DNA of 64,000 nt from Charina bottae (Eukaryota; Chordata; Lepidosauria; Squamata; Charinaidae): NCBI GenBank assembly GCA_023362775.1, contig JALMGJ010000008.1:33963001-34027000 (forward strand). Direction: 5' to 3'. The notes beneath the pieces were generated by a model. That model had not been told where the DNA came from. It saw nothing but the letters and a program-made list of their open reading frames with translations, and did no database searches. This document shows, in pieces, positions 54,590 through 64,000 of the stretch; position 1 is the first letter of the stretch, and each line of letters begins with the position of its first letter. The position numbers and the translations under genes are program-made.

Positions 54590-56395
54590 GGAAGGTGCTA
54601 GGCTCATACTTTGTCTGAAGTACTTCCTAATAATTTTGAACTGTGCATAGCCCTACTAGAAGTGTATTTGTATGTGTATAGGGAAAGTAGCAGAGTGTTG
54701 AAATCACTCAGATAACTGAAACATGCCTTGAATTTTTCAATTCTCTGTTGGTCTGCCTTTTGACCATGGCCACAGGAAGAATGTAATTACTGTTGGACCA
54801 ATTTTCTCTACCTTGAAATGGAAAGATTCAAAGTGGTCATGCTGAGAGTTGGATCTTTTAGCAGTTCTTGATATGCTTCATCAGTGAGAATTCGTTCCTC
54901 TGTGGGAAATAGTGGAAGCAAGCAAGATAGGTTTACAATACCTCTATTCATGCTTTTCAGGTGTGACTAGAGGTTGCAATGGACAATTGGGTTTATACCC
55001 CAGGGGTTCTTCTGATTCGTTTCTTCCCTGCAAAATTTCTGCAAAATAGATTGGGGTGGGGCACTGTGATCCTAAACTACAGTACTGCTAGTTTAATTTC
55101 TGAAAGCCAGTTCATCCTAACTATACCATCAAGTACTATATATTTTTTATTCTATTGTATTTATAGACTACAAGTAGGAGATCAAATGATATTGCATAGA
55201 TGAAAAGAGCTGTCACAAAAACAACAGGTGTGTGGAATATATCCACTAAAATGAATGAATATAGCATTTAAGGATCTGGGTGGGATGAGAAATTGCTTAT
55301 AATTAATAAGAAATTGTTATGACTGAAGTGTATAAAATGATGCATAGTGTGGAGAAAAAGGATAAGAAGTTTCTTTCTCATAATATTAAATCTGGAGTCA
55401 TTCAATGAAACCAAATGATAGTCTTCTTACTGTCTATATTTAATATCCTTTCTTCACACAGCAAGTATTTAAACTGAGGGATTTGCCATTGTAAGAGGTG
55501 GTAATGGTTACTTACTTAGATAATTTAATAATAAGGGATTACTTACATTGATAAATGAGAAAACTATCTGTGGCTATTAGACATGAAAGTTATGCATCAC
55601 TACCATGATTAGAGACAGCAAGCCTCTGAATTCCAATTGCTGGGGAAGAACAGTGGGATAAAGCTTTTGCTTGCTGTAGTCTTGATACACCTCCAATTTA
55701 ATTCAGCCATTTTTCTTTAATGTTGTCATGTTTCCATTAGTAGATACATATCCCATCGATAAATATCCATTCTTATTCCCAGTAAAGAAAAATGATTACC
55801 TCCTTGAACCTAAAACCAGCATGTCAAGAAAAAAAAAGTTCTGTCCAGGTTTTTTTCACAGAAACGTTTGGTCATGTGAATATATGTCTTCCTCCAAATG
55901 TGAGGGCATACATACCTGTATCTGTTTTAAGGAGCATTATATATTTTGCAGCCCAGGATTAATAGAAGTACTTAATTTGCTCATTGTATAAACTGAACCA
56001 CTTTTTACTTTTTGTGACAAAGTCAGTGAGTTTCTCATTAATCTGGGCATGAAAAGTACATTGGGAGGTCTTATGACAGTCCATGTGAAAAGTTAGGAGA
56101 ATTTAGTCCTCATATTATTTTCCATCTTGGGTTATAATTCAATCTGGAGAAGAACTGCCCACTCCATGGTTTAATAAATGGTTGATGCAGCCATCTAGTC
56201 TAGGCTTAGAGATTCTTTGAAGAAATACTTTAGGAAAAGTTAAGATTGGTTTGACTGCATGGAATTGCACAAATGATAAATTCAAAATTTCAAAATAAAT
56301 AAATAGCCATGCTGTATTGCACTTAATTGAGAGATTTAGGAAGTGTATAGCCAAACTGAATTTCTGAGTCTCAAATTGATTTTTTTTCTTTCTGG
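54590..56395. other. no feature seen
   Basis: Anonymous AT-rich sequence, no motif-bearing frame or repeat recognised. Confidence 0.4.
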
Positions 56396-56404
56396 AAACT
56401 TTAG

Positions 56405-56572
56405 CAAGGCCACAACTGGGGGGGGGGGGGCAAGCGGGGCATGTGCCCCAGGCGCTGCACTGGGGGGTGCACCAAAATGATGCTCGGGGGGCACAAAAAT
56501 AACAAAATAACCCATGGGGGTGTGTGGAATCCATGTTTGCCCCAGGTGACAAAGACCCTAGTTCCATCCCTG
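56405..56572. mobile_element. hAT-type MITE (family D)
   Basis: A 168-bp element with degenerate inverted ends (CAAGGCCACAACTGGGG at the left; reverse of the right end CAGGGATGGAACTAGGG) and an exact 8-bp target duplication AACTTTAG (56397-56404, 56573-56580). The left end contains a 12-G run; the interior is G-rich on the plus strand. Confidence 0.82.
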
Positions 56573-56764
56573 AACTTTAGGACCATATCCAGGTAATTTT
56601 CTGAGGAAAGTTTGGGAGAATTGAGATATCTTTAACCTTTAAAACTGGGAGATAGCTAGGTACCTTTTTATACTCTCCTCATATTAATCAGATACATATT
56701 CTAGTTTTTGTTGCTCTGTGCATTTTCTCTCTCCTTTCCTTTTCATATGCTGTTTCAGAGTTTA

Positions 56765-57060
56765 TCTGTTCCGATTTTTCTTTGACATTTATGAAGTGCA
56801 AAAGTTTGCTCCCTGTTTATATACAGGAGCTTGCCTGCCAGTGTTGGTGGGGGTGTGGTTTTCTCCTTGGTAGTTCCTTGATTGGAGTGTTGTTTTCTGC
56901 TTGATTGTTTGTCTGGTGTTAACCCCTGCTTATCTGGGTGATGGCTGCTGGGTGTTCTTGTCATTTTTGTTTCCTTCTTAGCTTTTTGTTGTCTCTTTTG
57001 AATGGTGTGCAAATATGGTTTATTTCTATGTGTCTATTGGAGGTTGATTTGTCTGAATGA
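56765..57060 (-). mobile_element. Penelope-like element remnant
   Basis: Minus-strand text matches the 3' part of the PLE coding region and its downstream sequence (an 85-codon frame 57012-56755 with NLQRPEHLL-like and Gln/Thr-rich stretch; TATATAAACAGGGAGCAAAC). The terminal hammerhead is not present. 5'-truncated near 57060. Confidence 0.7.
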
Positions 57061-57198
57061 ACAAATAAAGATTGTGTAAATGCTATTAATAAGGTAACTT
57101 AGTGTTTCCCCAGGGAACAAACCAAGTGATTTAACGAGTAGTTAAAACAACTGATTTGAGGAGACAATATCTAATTTTAATCTTCTTAATACTAATAT

Positions 57199-57265
57199 GG
57201 TATATATATATACCATATTATATATATATATATTATATATATATATATATTAATATAATATATTA
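57199..57265. repeat. (TA)n palindromic microsatellite
   Basis: AT-dinucleotide tract with a GGTATATATATATACC-type palindrome; the BovB that follows was inserted at its right edge. Confidence 0.92.
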
Positions 57266-57311
57266 ATACTAATATAACTGGAGGAGGAAATGGCAAACCA
57301 CTCCAGTATCC

Positions 57312-60300
57312 TTGCCAAGAAAACCCATGGACAGTATCAAAAGGCTAAAAGATATGACGCCGGAAGATGAGCCCCTCAGGTCGGAAGGTGTCCAAAATGC
57401 TACTGGGGAAGAGCGGAGGGCAATTCCGAGTAGCTCCAGAAAGTGTGAAACGGCTGGGCCAAAGCCGAAAGGACGCTCAGTTGTGGATGTGTCTGGAAGT
57501 GGAAGGAAAGTCCGATGCTGTAAAGAACAATATTGCATAGGAACATGGAATGTAAGAACTATGAATCAAGGTAAGCTGGATGTGGTCAAACATGAGATGA
57601 CAAGATTGAACATCGACATATTGGGAATCAGCGAACTAAAATGGACAGGAATGGGCGAATTTAATTCAGGAGACCATTATATATACTACTGTGGGCAAGA
57701 ATCCCTTAGAAGAAATGGAGTAGCTCTCATAGTCAATAAAAGAGTAGGAAAGGCAGTACTGGGGTACAACCTCAAAAACGACAGAATGCTTTCAGTTCGA
57801 ATCCAAGGCAAACCATTCAACATCACAGTGATCCAAGTCTATGCCCCAACCACTGATGCCAAAGAAGCTGAAGTTGACCGGTTCTATGAAGACCTACAAC
57901 ACCTTCTAGAACTAACACCAAAAAAAGATGTCCTTTTCATCATAGGGGACTGGAATGCTAAGGTAGGAAGTCAAAAAATAACCGGAATAACAGGCAAGTT
58001 CGGCCTCGGAGTACAAAATGAAGCAGGGCAAAGGCTAATAGAGTTTTGTCAAGAGAACACGCTGGTCATAGCAAACACTCTTTTCCAACAACACAAGAGA
58101 CGACTCTACACATGGACATCACCAGATGGTCAATACCGAAATCAGATTGATTATATACTTTGCAGCCAAAGATGGAGAAGCTCTATACAATCAGCAAAAA
58201 CAAGACCTGGAGCTGACTGTGGCTCAGATCATGAGCTTCTTATTGCAAAATTTAGGCTTAAATTGAAGAACGTAGAGAAAACCACTAGACCAATCAGGTA
58301 TGACCTAAATCATATCCCTTATGAATATACAGTGGAGGTGAGGAATAGATTTAAAGGATTAGATCTGGTAGACAGAGTGCCTGAAGAACTATGGATGGAG
58401 GTTCGTAACATTGTACAGGAGGCAGCAGCTAAAACCATCCCAAAGAAAAAGAAATGCAAGAAAGCAAAGTGGCTGACTGATGAGGCTTTACAAATAGCTG
58501 AGGAAAGAAGGGAAGCAAAAGGCAAGGGAGAAAGGGAAAGATATAAACAACTGAATGCAGAATTCCAGAGAATAGCAAGGAGAGATAAGAAGGCCTTCTT
58601 AAATGAACAATGCAAAGAAATTGAGGAAAACAATAGAATGGGGAAGACTAGAGATCTCTTCAAGAAAATCGGAGATATCAAGGGAACGTTTTGTGCAAAG
58701 ATGGGCATGATAAAGGACAAAAAAGGCAGGGACCTAACAGAAGCAGAAGAGATTAAGAAGAGGTGGCAAGAATACACAGAAGAACTATACAAGAAAGATC
58801 TTAATATCCCTGATAAATATGATGGTGTGGTCACTGACCTTGAGCCGGACATCCTAGAGAGTGAAGTCAAGTGGGCCTTAGGAAGCATTACTAACAACAA
58901 AGCTAGCGGAGAAGACAGTATCCCAGCTGAGCTATTTAAAATCCTAAAAGATGATGCTGTTAAAGTGCTGCACTCAATATGCCAACAAATTTGGAAAACT
59001 CAACAGTGGCCACAGGATTGGAAAAGGTCAGTTTACGTTCCAATTCCAAAGAAAGGCAATGCCAAAGAATGTTCAAACTACCGTACAATTGCGCTCATTT
59101 CACATGCCAGCAAGGTTATGCTCAAAATCCTACAAGCTAGGCTTCAGCAGCATGTGAACCGAGAACTACCAGAAGTGCAAGCTGGGTTTCGAAGAGGCAG
59201 AGGAACTAGAGATCAGATTGCCAACATTCGCTGGATCATGGAAAAAGCAAGAGAGTTCCAGAAAAACATCTACTTCTGCTTCATTGACTACGCTAAAGCC
59301 TTTGATTGTGTGGATCACAACAAACTGTGGCAAATTCTTAAAGAGATGGGAGTACCAGACCACCTTACCTGTCTCCTGAGAAACCTGTATGTGGGTCAAG
59401 AAGCAACAGTTAGAACCGGACATGGAACAACCGACTGGTTCAAAATTGGGAAAGGAGTACGACAAGGCTGTATACTATCACCCTGCTTATTTAACTTATA
59501 TGCAGAGTACATCATGAGAAATGCCGGGCTGGATGAATCACAAGCCGGAGTTAAGATTGCCGGGAAAAATATCAACAACCTCAGATATGCAGACGATACC
59601 ACCCTAATGGCAGAAAGTGAAGAGGAACTAAAGAGCCTCTTGATGAGGGTGAAAGAGGAGAGTGCAAAAGCTGGCTTGAAACTCAACATTAAAAAAACCC
59701 AGATCATGGCATCTGGTCCCATCACTTCCTGGCAAATAGAAGGGGAAGAAATGGAAGCAGTGACAGATTTTATTTTCTTGGGCTCCAAGATCACCGCAGA
59801 CGGTGACTGCAGCCATGAAATTAAAAGACGCTTGCTCCTTGGAAGGAAAGCTATGGCAAACCTAGACAGCATATTAAAAAGCAGAGACATCACCTTGCCG
59901 ACAAAGGTCCGTATAGTTAAAGCTATGGTTTTTCCAGTAGCAATGTATGGCTGTGAGAGTTGGACCATAAGGAAGGCTGAGCGCCGAAGAATTGATGCTT
60001 TCGAGCTGTGGTGCTGGAGAAGACTCTTGAGAGTCCCTTGGACTGCAAGGAGGTCAAACCAGTCAATCCTAAAGGAAATCAACCCTGACTGCTCATTGGA
60101 AGGACAGATGCTGAAGCTGAAGCTCAAATACTTTGGCCACCTAATGAGAAGAGAGGACTCATTGGAAAAGACCCTGATGCTGGGAAAGACTGAGGGCAAA
60201 AGGAGAAGGGGACGGCAGAGGATGAGATGGTTAGATAGCATCACCGATGTAATGAACATGAATTTGAGTAAACTCCGAGAGACAGTGGAGGACAGGAAGG

Positions 60301-60356
60301 CCTGGCGTGCTATGGTCCATGAGGTCACGAAGAGTCGGACACGACTGAACGACTGA
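57312..60356 (+). CDS. BovB ORF: endonuclease + reverse transcriptase, intact
   Basis: An uninterrupted 1014-codon frame for the single-protein RTE-clade enzyme that nicks target DNA and copies its RNA there. The endonuclease spans about residues 73-320: N80 (GTWNVRTM), E108 (SELKWTG), D213/N215 (GDWNAKVG), D280 (NQIDYIL) and S305-D306-H307 are all present. After a basic linker (KKKKCKKAK near residue 380) comes the RT: NYRTIALISHASKVMLKILQ, FIDYAKAFDCVDHNKLW, GVRQGCILSPCLFNLYAEY and YADD at 759-762. The C-terminal domain has MYGCESWTIRKAERRRIDAF and a basic RRRGRQRMRW stretch. The length agrees with BovB as known. The first ATG in frame is chosen. All catalytic residues are present; activity itself cannot be read from sequence. 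Confidence 0.95.
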   Translation: MPRKPMDSIKRLKDMTPEDEPLRSEGVQNATGEERRAIPSSSRKCETAGPKPKGRSVVDVSGSGRKVRCCKEQYCIGTWNVRTMNQGKLDVVKHEMTRLNIDILGISELKWTGMGEFNSGDHYIYYCGQESLRRNGVALIVNKRVGKAVLGYNLKNDRMLSVRIQGKPFNITVIQVYAPTTDAKEAEVDRFYEDLQHLLELTPKKDVLFIIGDWNAKVGSQKITGITGKFGLGVQNEAGQRLIEFCQENTLVIANTLFQQHKRRLYTWTSPDGQYRNQIDYILCSQRWRSSIQSAKTRPGADCGSDHELLIAKFRLKLKNVEKTTRPIRYDLNHIPYEYTVEVRNRFKGLDLVDRVPEELWMEVRNIVQEAAAKTIPKKKKCKKAKWLTDEALQIAEERREAKGKGERERYKQLNAEFQRIARRDKKAFLNEQCKEIEENNRMGKTRDLFKKIGDIKGTFCAKMGMIKDKKGRDLTEAEEIKKRWQEYTEELYKKDLNIPDKYDGVVTDLEPDILESEVKWALGSITNNKASGEDSIPAELFKILKDDAVKVLHSICQQIWKTQQWPQDWKRSVYVPIPKKGNAKECSNYRTIALISHASKVMLKILQARLQQHVNRELPEVQAGFRRGRGTRDQIANIRWIMEKAREFQKNIYFCFIDYAKAFDCVDHNKLWQILKEMGVPDHLTCLLRNLYVGQEATVRTGHGTTDWFKIGKGVRQGCILSPCLFNLYAEYIMRNAGLDESQAGVKIAGKNINNLRYADDTTLMAESEEELKSLLMRVKEESAKAGLKLNIKKTQIMASGPITSWQIEGEEMEAVTDFIFLGSKITADGDCSHEIKRRLLLGRKAMANLDSILKSRDITLPTKVRIVKAMVFPVAMYGCESWTIRKAERRRIDAFELWCWRRLLRVPWTARRSNQSILKEINPDCSLEGQMLKLKLKYFGHLMRREDSLEKTLMLGKTEGKRRRGRQRMRWLDSITDVMNMNLSKLRETVEDRKAWRAMVHEVTKSRTRLND
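60331..60347 (+). other. BovB 3' segment shared with Sauria SINEs
   Basis: The 17-nt AGAGTCGGACACGACTG occurs here and in the tails of the SINEs at 3126 and 52827 (and with changes in the others). A shared 3' end is the usual sign that a SINE is copied by that LINE's enzyme. Confidence 0.85.
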
Positions 60357-60378
60357 ACAACAACAACAATACTAATAT

Positions 60379-61480
60379 GGTTATTATGTACTAATTCAGG
60401 GAAGATTAGTAATTTTCTTTATAAAATACCTGCAACTAAAACGAACAATATAGGAATTGAATTGAACCTACAGAAGGTGGCTAGCCGGGTACACAGAAAT
60501 ACATAATAATCTACTTTTCCTTTTTTCTCATTAGTCTAGCATGTTCCAATTACTCTCTATTATTGCAAACAATGGAAATTATTTCTGACTAAAAAAGTCT
60601 GTGTTTGTATATTTAGAATGCAATCCCTGAACCCAAAATGATTGAGATGTAACTAAGCTTTGATCTTTGCTCCTAGCTTCCTCTTCTAAAATTCAGAAAT
60701 CTGCACTTTTGACCTTGAATTCAATAAGACATTCTCGGGTAGATGTGTATACCAATCTTGCCCAAGCTGGCACCCTGCAGAAGTGCTGGACCATCTCCCA
60801 TTAGAACAGGAATGTCATAGCTCATAGGGCTGAGTGAAGTTTTGATTTAAAGTGAATTTGATCAAATCCTTTCTTTCAAACTGAATTGCAAAATCAATTT
60901 GCTGATCTGAATTGCTGCAATGGATTTTTGCACAAGCAAGCAAACAAACTAAAAGCAGCATTGCTTCAGCACCAAACTTCTGAGAGCAATGCAACTGCTC
61001 TTTCCAAAATGCCTTTTCTCCCAGCATTTAATTGGGCCAAACACATGCAGAGCTATGTCCTTACATTGGCATCTAAACTTCCTCACTGTTAGGTCTGGTA
61101 GGCCTTAAGGAGAAAATTAAGGCTGTAATGAACCCACTGGACCTCTGATTTATTCTAATTTTTCTCTACACTTAATCTGTAATACTGTGGAAATTCAAAG
61201 GAATAACACTGCTAATCTCTATGATGTTCTTAACTCAGCTGGAGATAATAAAGATGGATGGGTTTCTCTACTGGCTCCCAAGGACTCGAGAGATGAAAGT
61301 TTATTAGTCCATCTTACCTCTCACCAAGATGTTGACAGGAAAGACCAGCACTTGAGTCCTGCAGGCCTATGCATCAGTGAATCCAGAAATAGTCTGGAAT
61401 GGTCATGCTTCTCTTGATCTAATGTTATGGGGGAAGCACTTATATGCAGCTTGTGGCATAATAGTGCAGCACCATTTTCT
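60379..61480. other. no feature seen
   Basis: Anonymous AT-rich sequence; short frames without motifs. Confidence 0.4.
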
Positions 61481-61483
61481 CTA

Positions 61484-61728
61484 AGCTCCCGCACTCGCCC
61501 CAGCTCTTGCCAACCTAGCAATTCGAAAGCATGCAAATGCAAGTAGATGAATAGGTACCACTTCGGTGGGTAGGTAACAGCGTTCCGCATGCATCATGCT
61601 GGCCACATGACCGTGGAAGCGTCTTCGGACAACGCTGGCCCTTCGGCTAACAAACGGAGATGAGCACCGGCCCCTAGAGTTGGACACGACTGCACAAATG
61701 TGCGGGGGGGGACCTTTACCTTTTTACA
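61484..61728 (+). mobile_element. Sauria-type SINE, 5'-truncated
   Basis: Begins within the body at AGCTCCCGCACTCGCCCCAG and runs to the end GACCTTTACCTTTT. The tRNA head is missing. The tail has AGAGTTGGACACGACTG, one change from the BovB match. A G8 run lies just before the end. Confidence 0.93.
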
Positions 61729-61729
61729 T

Positions 61730-62975
61730 TGCATTTAACCTATACCATTCTACTAAGAAAGATCAAAATTGAATCAAGACAGAGTAAGCTATTTTTAAAC
61801 ATGGAATTATCTATTTAAGGACCATTATGTAATCTTATTATTTATATTTACACACACACACACACAAACACACGGCTTTGTGAAATGAAGGAAATATAGA
61901 TCAAGCCCCTTTAAATTCTGACATTATAGATTTGAGCTAATCACTTGCAAAAAGCATAAACAAGACACTGCAAACAGATCTAGGAACACTTGCAACAATA
62001 TATACAGGAAAATAGAAATGACAAGACTCAAGTTTTATTGGTAAAAAGCTAATTTAAAAATAAATGTTTTGAAAGGAAAAAGAATGCAGACATTCTGGTC
62101 ATGTATGTCTTTGAATGCAGACATTCTAGTATGTGATGGTGGAAATATCTAAATATATAATAGTGATCCAACTTTGTTGTTTTAAATGTAGAATGTTATA
62201 AATTGAATGCTTTACATTTCATTATGAATATATGTTCAATATTCTGTGTAGGCAATTTGTTATTCTAACTACATGAAATATGGCAAGTGGAACTGAAATG
62301 TAAATACTATAATCCTACAAAGCAGTTTAAATTGTTCCTAATATATGCACATACATTATGTTCTTCAAATAAGTACAAATACATGCAAAAAAAACCCATA
62401 ATTTCAAATGAATTAGGCAAGATTCTTTTAAGTGTAATTTAACTGAATATTTTACAAGTTTATTTATTAAGTAGCTGTTCACTTCTGAAGGTTGCAGGGG
62501 AACTTGTTGAAATTCTTTAACATAAAGGTACTGAAAGCACAATAAGGAAAACATTAAATATTTCAGTTTTGCAAATTCAAGAGATGCTTTGTTAAAGGGG
62601 CAATGCCAAACATGGTTATATATGATTTCAATTTCTCTGCTTTAGTCTTTTATAATATATACAATGCCTGAGACAAAAGGTAATTTGATAGAATTAATGT
62701 TAATAGATGTTATTTGTATAAACACACAATGTAGATTGTCATTTTTTAAACGTCTTGAACAAAGTAGCGTTGTGAGAGAACAAAATGTGATTATCTGTGA
62801 ATCCATCCATGATTATGCATGCATAAATATCAATATTAAATGGATAGAAATAAGACACCAGTATACTTGTCAGAACACTATCAACTTATTAAGGATTATT
62901 ACCAGAGCTATTTCCCTCCCCTGTATCATTGATTGTTTCAGCTATGCTGGTTATTAAGATACATAAAATTCCCTT
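61730..62975. other. no feature seen
   Basis: AT-rich sequence with a short (CA)n run at about 61851-61874. A 97-codon plus-strand frame at 62664-62957 has no recognisable motif. Confidence 0.4.
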
Positions 62976-62979
62976 TTCA

Positions 62980-64000
62980 CCCCTATGGGTGGTGTGTGTC
63001 TTCCACAACCTCGGGTCCTCTACCAGAGGCCTGGGAGTTTGAGGGTTCTGCGCAGTATCTTAGCTGTTCCCAGCACTGCACTGTTCTGGACAGAGAGCTC
63101 TGATGTTGTTCCTGGGATCTGTTGGAGCCACTCTCCCAGCTTAGGAGTCACAGCCCTGAGTGCTCCTACCACCACTGGGACCACTTTGGCCTTCACTTTC
63201 CACATCCTCTCCAGTTCCTCCTTCAGGCCCTGGTACTTCTCCAGCTTCTCATACTCCTTCTTCCTGATGTTGCTGTCACTTGGCACTGCTACATCTATCA
63301 CCATTGCTGTCTTCTGGTCCTTGTCTACTACCACAATGTCTGGTTGACTGGCCAGTACCTACATGTCTGTCTGGATCTGGAAGCCCCACAGGATCTTAGC
63401 CCTGTTATTCCCCACAACCTTCTGTGGAATCTCACATCTGGACTTGGGACGGTCTAGCCCATACGCCGTGCAGATGTTCCCATACACCATGTCAGCTATT
63501 TGGTTGTGCTGTTCAGTGTATTATGTTCCTGCCTGCATCTTACACCCTGCCACTATGTGTTGGACTGTCTCTGAGGCCTCTCTGCACAGTTGGCACCTTG
63601 AGTCCTGTCTAGTGTGGTAGACCCCTGCTTCTATGGATCTGGTGCTTAGTACCTGTCCTTGTGCTGCTATGATCAGTGCCTCAGTGCTGTCTTTTAGTCC
63701 AGCCCTTTCCAGCCACTGGTAGGATTTCCCAATGTCAGCCACCTCAGCTATCTGTTGATGGTACAGCAGGGTCTTGTCTTGCCATGGCACTTTGTCTGTT
63801 TGATCTTTCTCCCATGTCTGCTGCTGCCTCAGGCATTCTCTCAGCAGCTCATCTTTGGCTGCCATCTTACTGATATACTCCTGGATGCTCTGGGTTTCAT
63901 TCAGGACAGTGGCTTTGACACTCACCAGACCTTGCCCACCATCTTTTTGGCTGGTGTACAGTCTCTGGGTGTTGGACTTGGGGAGGAAACCTCCATACAT
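62980..64000 (-). mobile_element. R4/Dong-type LINE, 3' part (runs off window)
   Basis: The minus-strand C-terminal coding part and short 3' end of a LINE with a restriction-like endonuclease. The 5' part, including the RT, lies beyond the window. The smaller copy at 34743-35165 is the same type. Placement in R4/Dong rather than R2 or NeSL is from protein resemblance and is not certain. Confidence 0.8.
63020..64000 (-). pseudogene. R4/Dong-type LINE: C-terminal restriction-like endonuclease
   Basis: One minus-strand frame from the window edge to 63020, interrupted only by TAA (63521-63523) and TAG (63359-63361); the open parts are in phase. It contains the family's Cys/His knuckle C-x2-C-x8-H-x4-C (CQLCREASETVQHIVAGC, 63542-63595) and, downstream, the nuclease core: PD (63338-63343), then D in MVIDVAVP (63293-63295), and the helix EKLEKYQGLKEELERMW. 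The end TAKILRRTLKLPGLW is near the usual terminus. Such endonucleases nick specific or semi-specific targets for reverse transcription. Two point stops and no frameshift suggest a recent death. Confidence 0.82.

Larger units (their letters stand above)
57276..60367 (+). mobile_element. BovB (RTE) LINE, near full length, young
   Basis: A 3.1-kb plus-strand BovB flanked by an exact 11-bp target duplication AATACTAATAT (57265-57275 and 60368-60378). It starts at AACTGGAGGAGGAAATGGC, just upstream of the ORF, and ends in GACTGAACAACAACAAC. The 5' UTR is probably shortened. By eye it is nearly identical to the 26.3-27.5 kb fragment, which implies recent amplification. Confidence 0.95.

Noticed and set aside
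59396..60328. 310-codon minus-strand frame
   Set aside because: Antisense shadow of the intact BovB ORF; its text is the reverse complement of RT coding.

Overview
This window looks like an intergenic or intronic stretch of a squamate reptile genome (lizard or snake). The case rests on its repeats: BovB (RTE) LINEs, a tRNA-headed SINE of the Sauria type whose tail matches BovB, L2/CR1, L1 and R4/Dong LINEs, Penelope-like elements (PLEs), a CORE-SINE, many short DNA transposons with 8-bp target duplications, and abundant microsatellites. No host protein-coding exon, rRNA or tRNA gene could be supported. Every long reading frame that has a recognisable domain belongs to a retroelement.

Layout. 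1-5 kb: an L1 3' half (minus strand) followed by a Sauria SINE. 5-9.3 kb: a hAT-type MITE and mostly anonymous AT-rich DNA. 9.3-14.9 kb: an unclassified ~600-bp insertion, PLE pieces, a CORE-SINE piece, L2 tails and a second member of the 5-kb hAT family. 17.0-19.35 kb: a nearly complete PLE on the minus strand with a 13-bp target duplication, one reading frame interrupted by only two stop codons, and a hammerhead-ribozyme motif at its 3' end. 22.1-24.1 kb: an old CR1 with a SINE inserted in it, then another hAT-type MITE. 25.3-27.5 kb: a tandem LTR-like unit and a 5'-truncated BovB. 28.3-32.6 kb: a GC-rich L2-type LINE with an uninterrupted 1056-codon frame. 34.6-37.5 kb: an R4 3' fragment next to an ancient L2 that is split by an L1 insertion (15-bp target duplication). 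39.3-41.0 kb: a decayed relative of the 28-kb L2. 44.0-44.4 kb: a CORE-SINE with a duplicated core. 46.8-47.2 kb: a probable solo LTR. 50-51.3 kb: a Tc1/mariner-type MITE and a 230-bp insertion made of two inverted hammerhead motifs. 52.4-54.45 kb: an older BovB with an internal deletion and a nested SINE. 56.4 kb: a hAT MITE, then a PLE remnant. 57.3-60.4 kb: a near-full-length BovB with an intact 1014-codon endonuclease/reverse-transcriptase frame and an 11-bp target duplication. 61.5 kb: a truncated SINE. 63.0-64.0 kb: the C-terminal part of an R4/Dong LINE with its restriction-like endonuclease, running off the window end.

How the parts relate. BovB is the likely machinery for the Sauria SINEs, because they share a 17-nt 3' sequence. 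L2-type LINEs have tails like the CORE-SINE and may serve it. The PLEs carry their own GIY-YIG endonuclease and a ribozyme motif. The most interesting items are the PLE hammerheads and the 230-bp double-hammerhead insertion, the intact BovB and L2 frames, and several unassigned hairpins and insertions.
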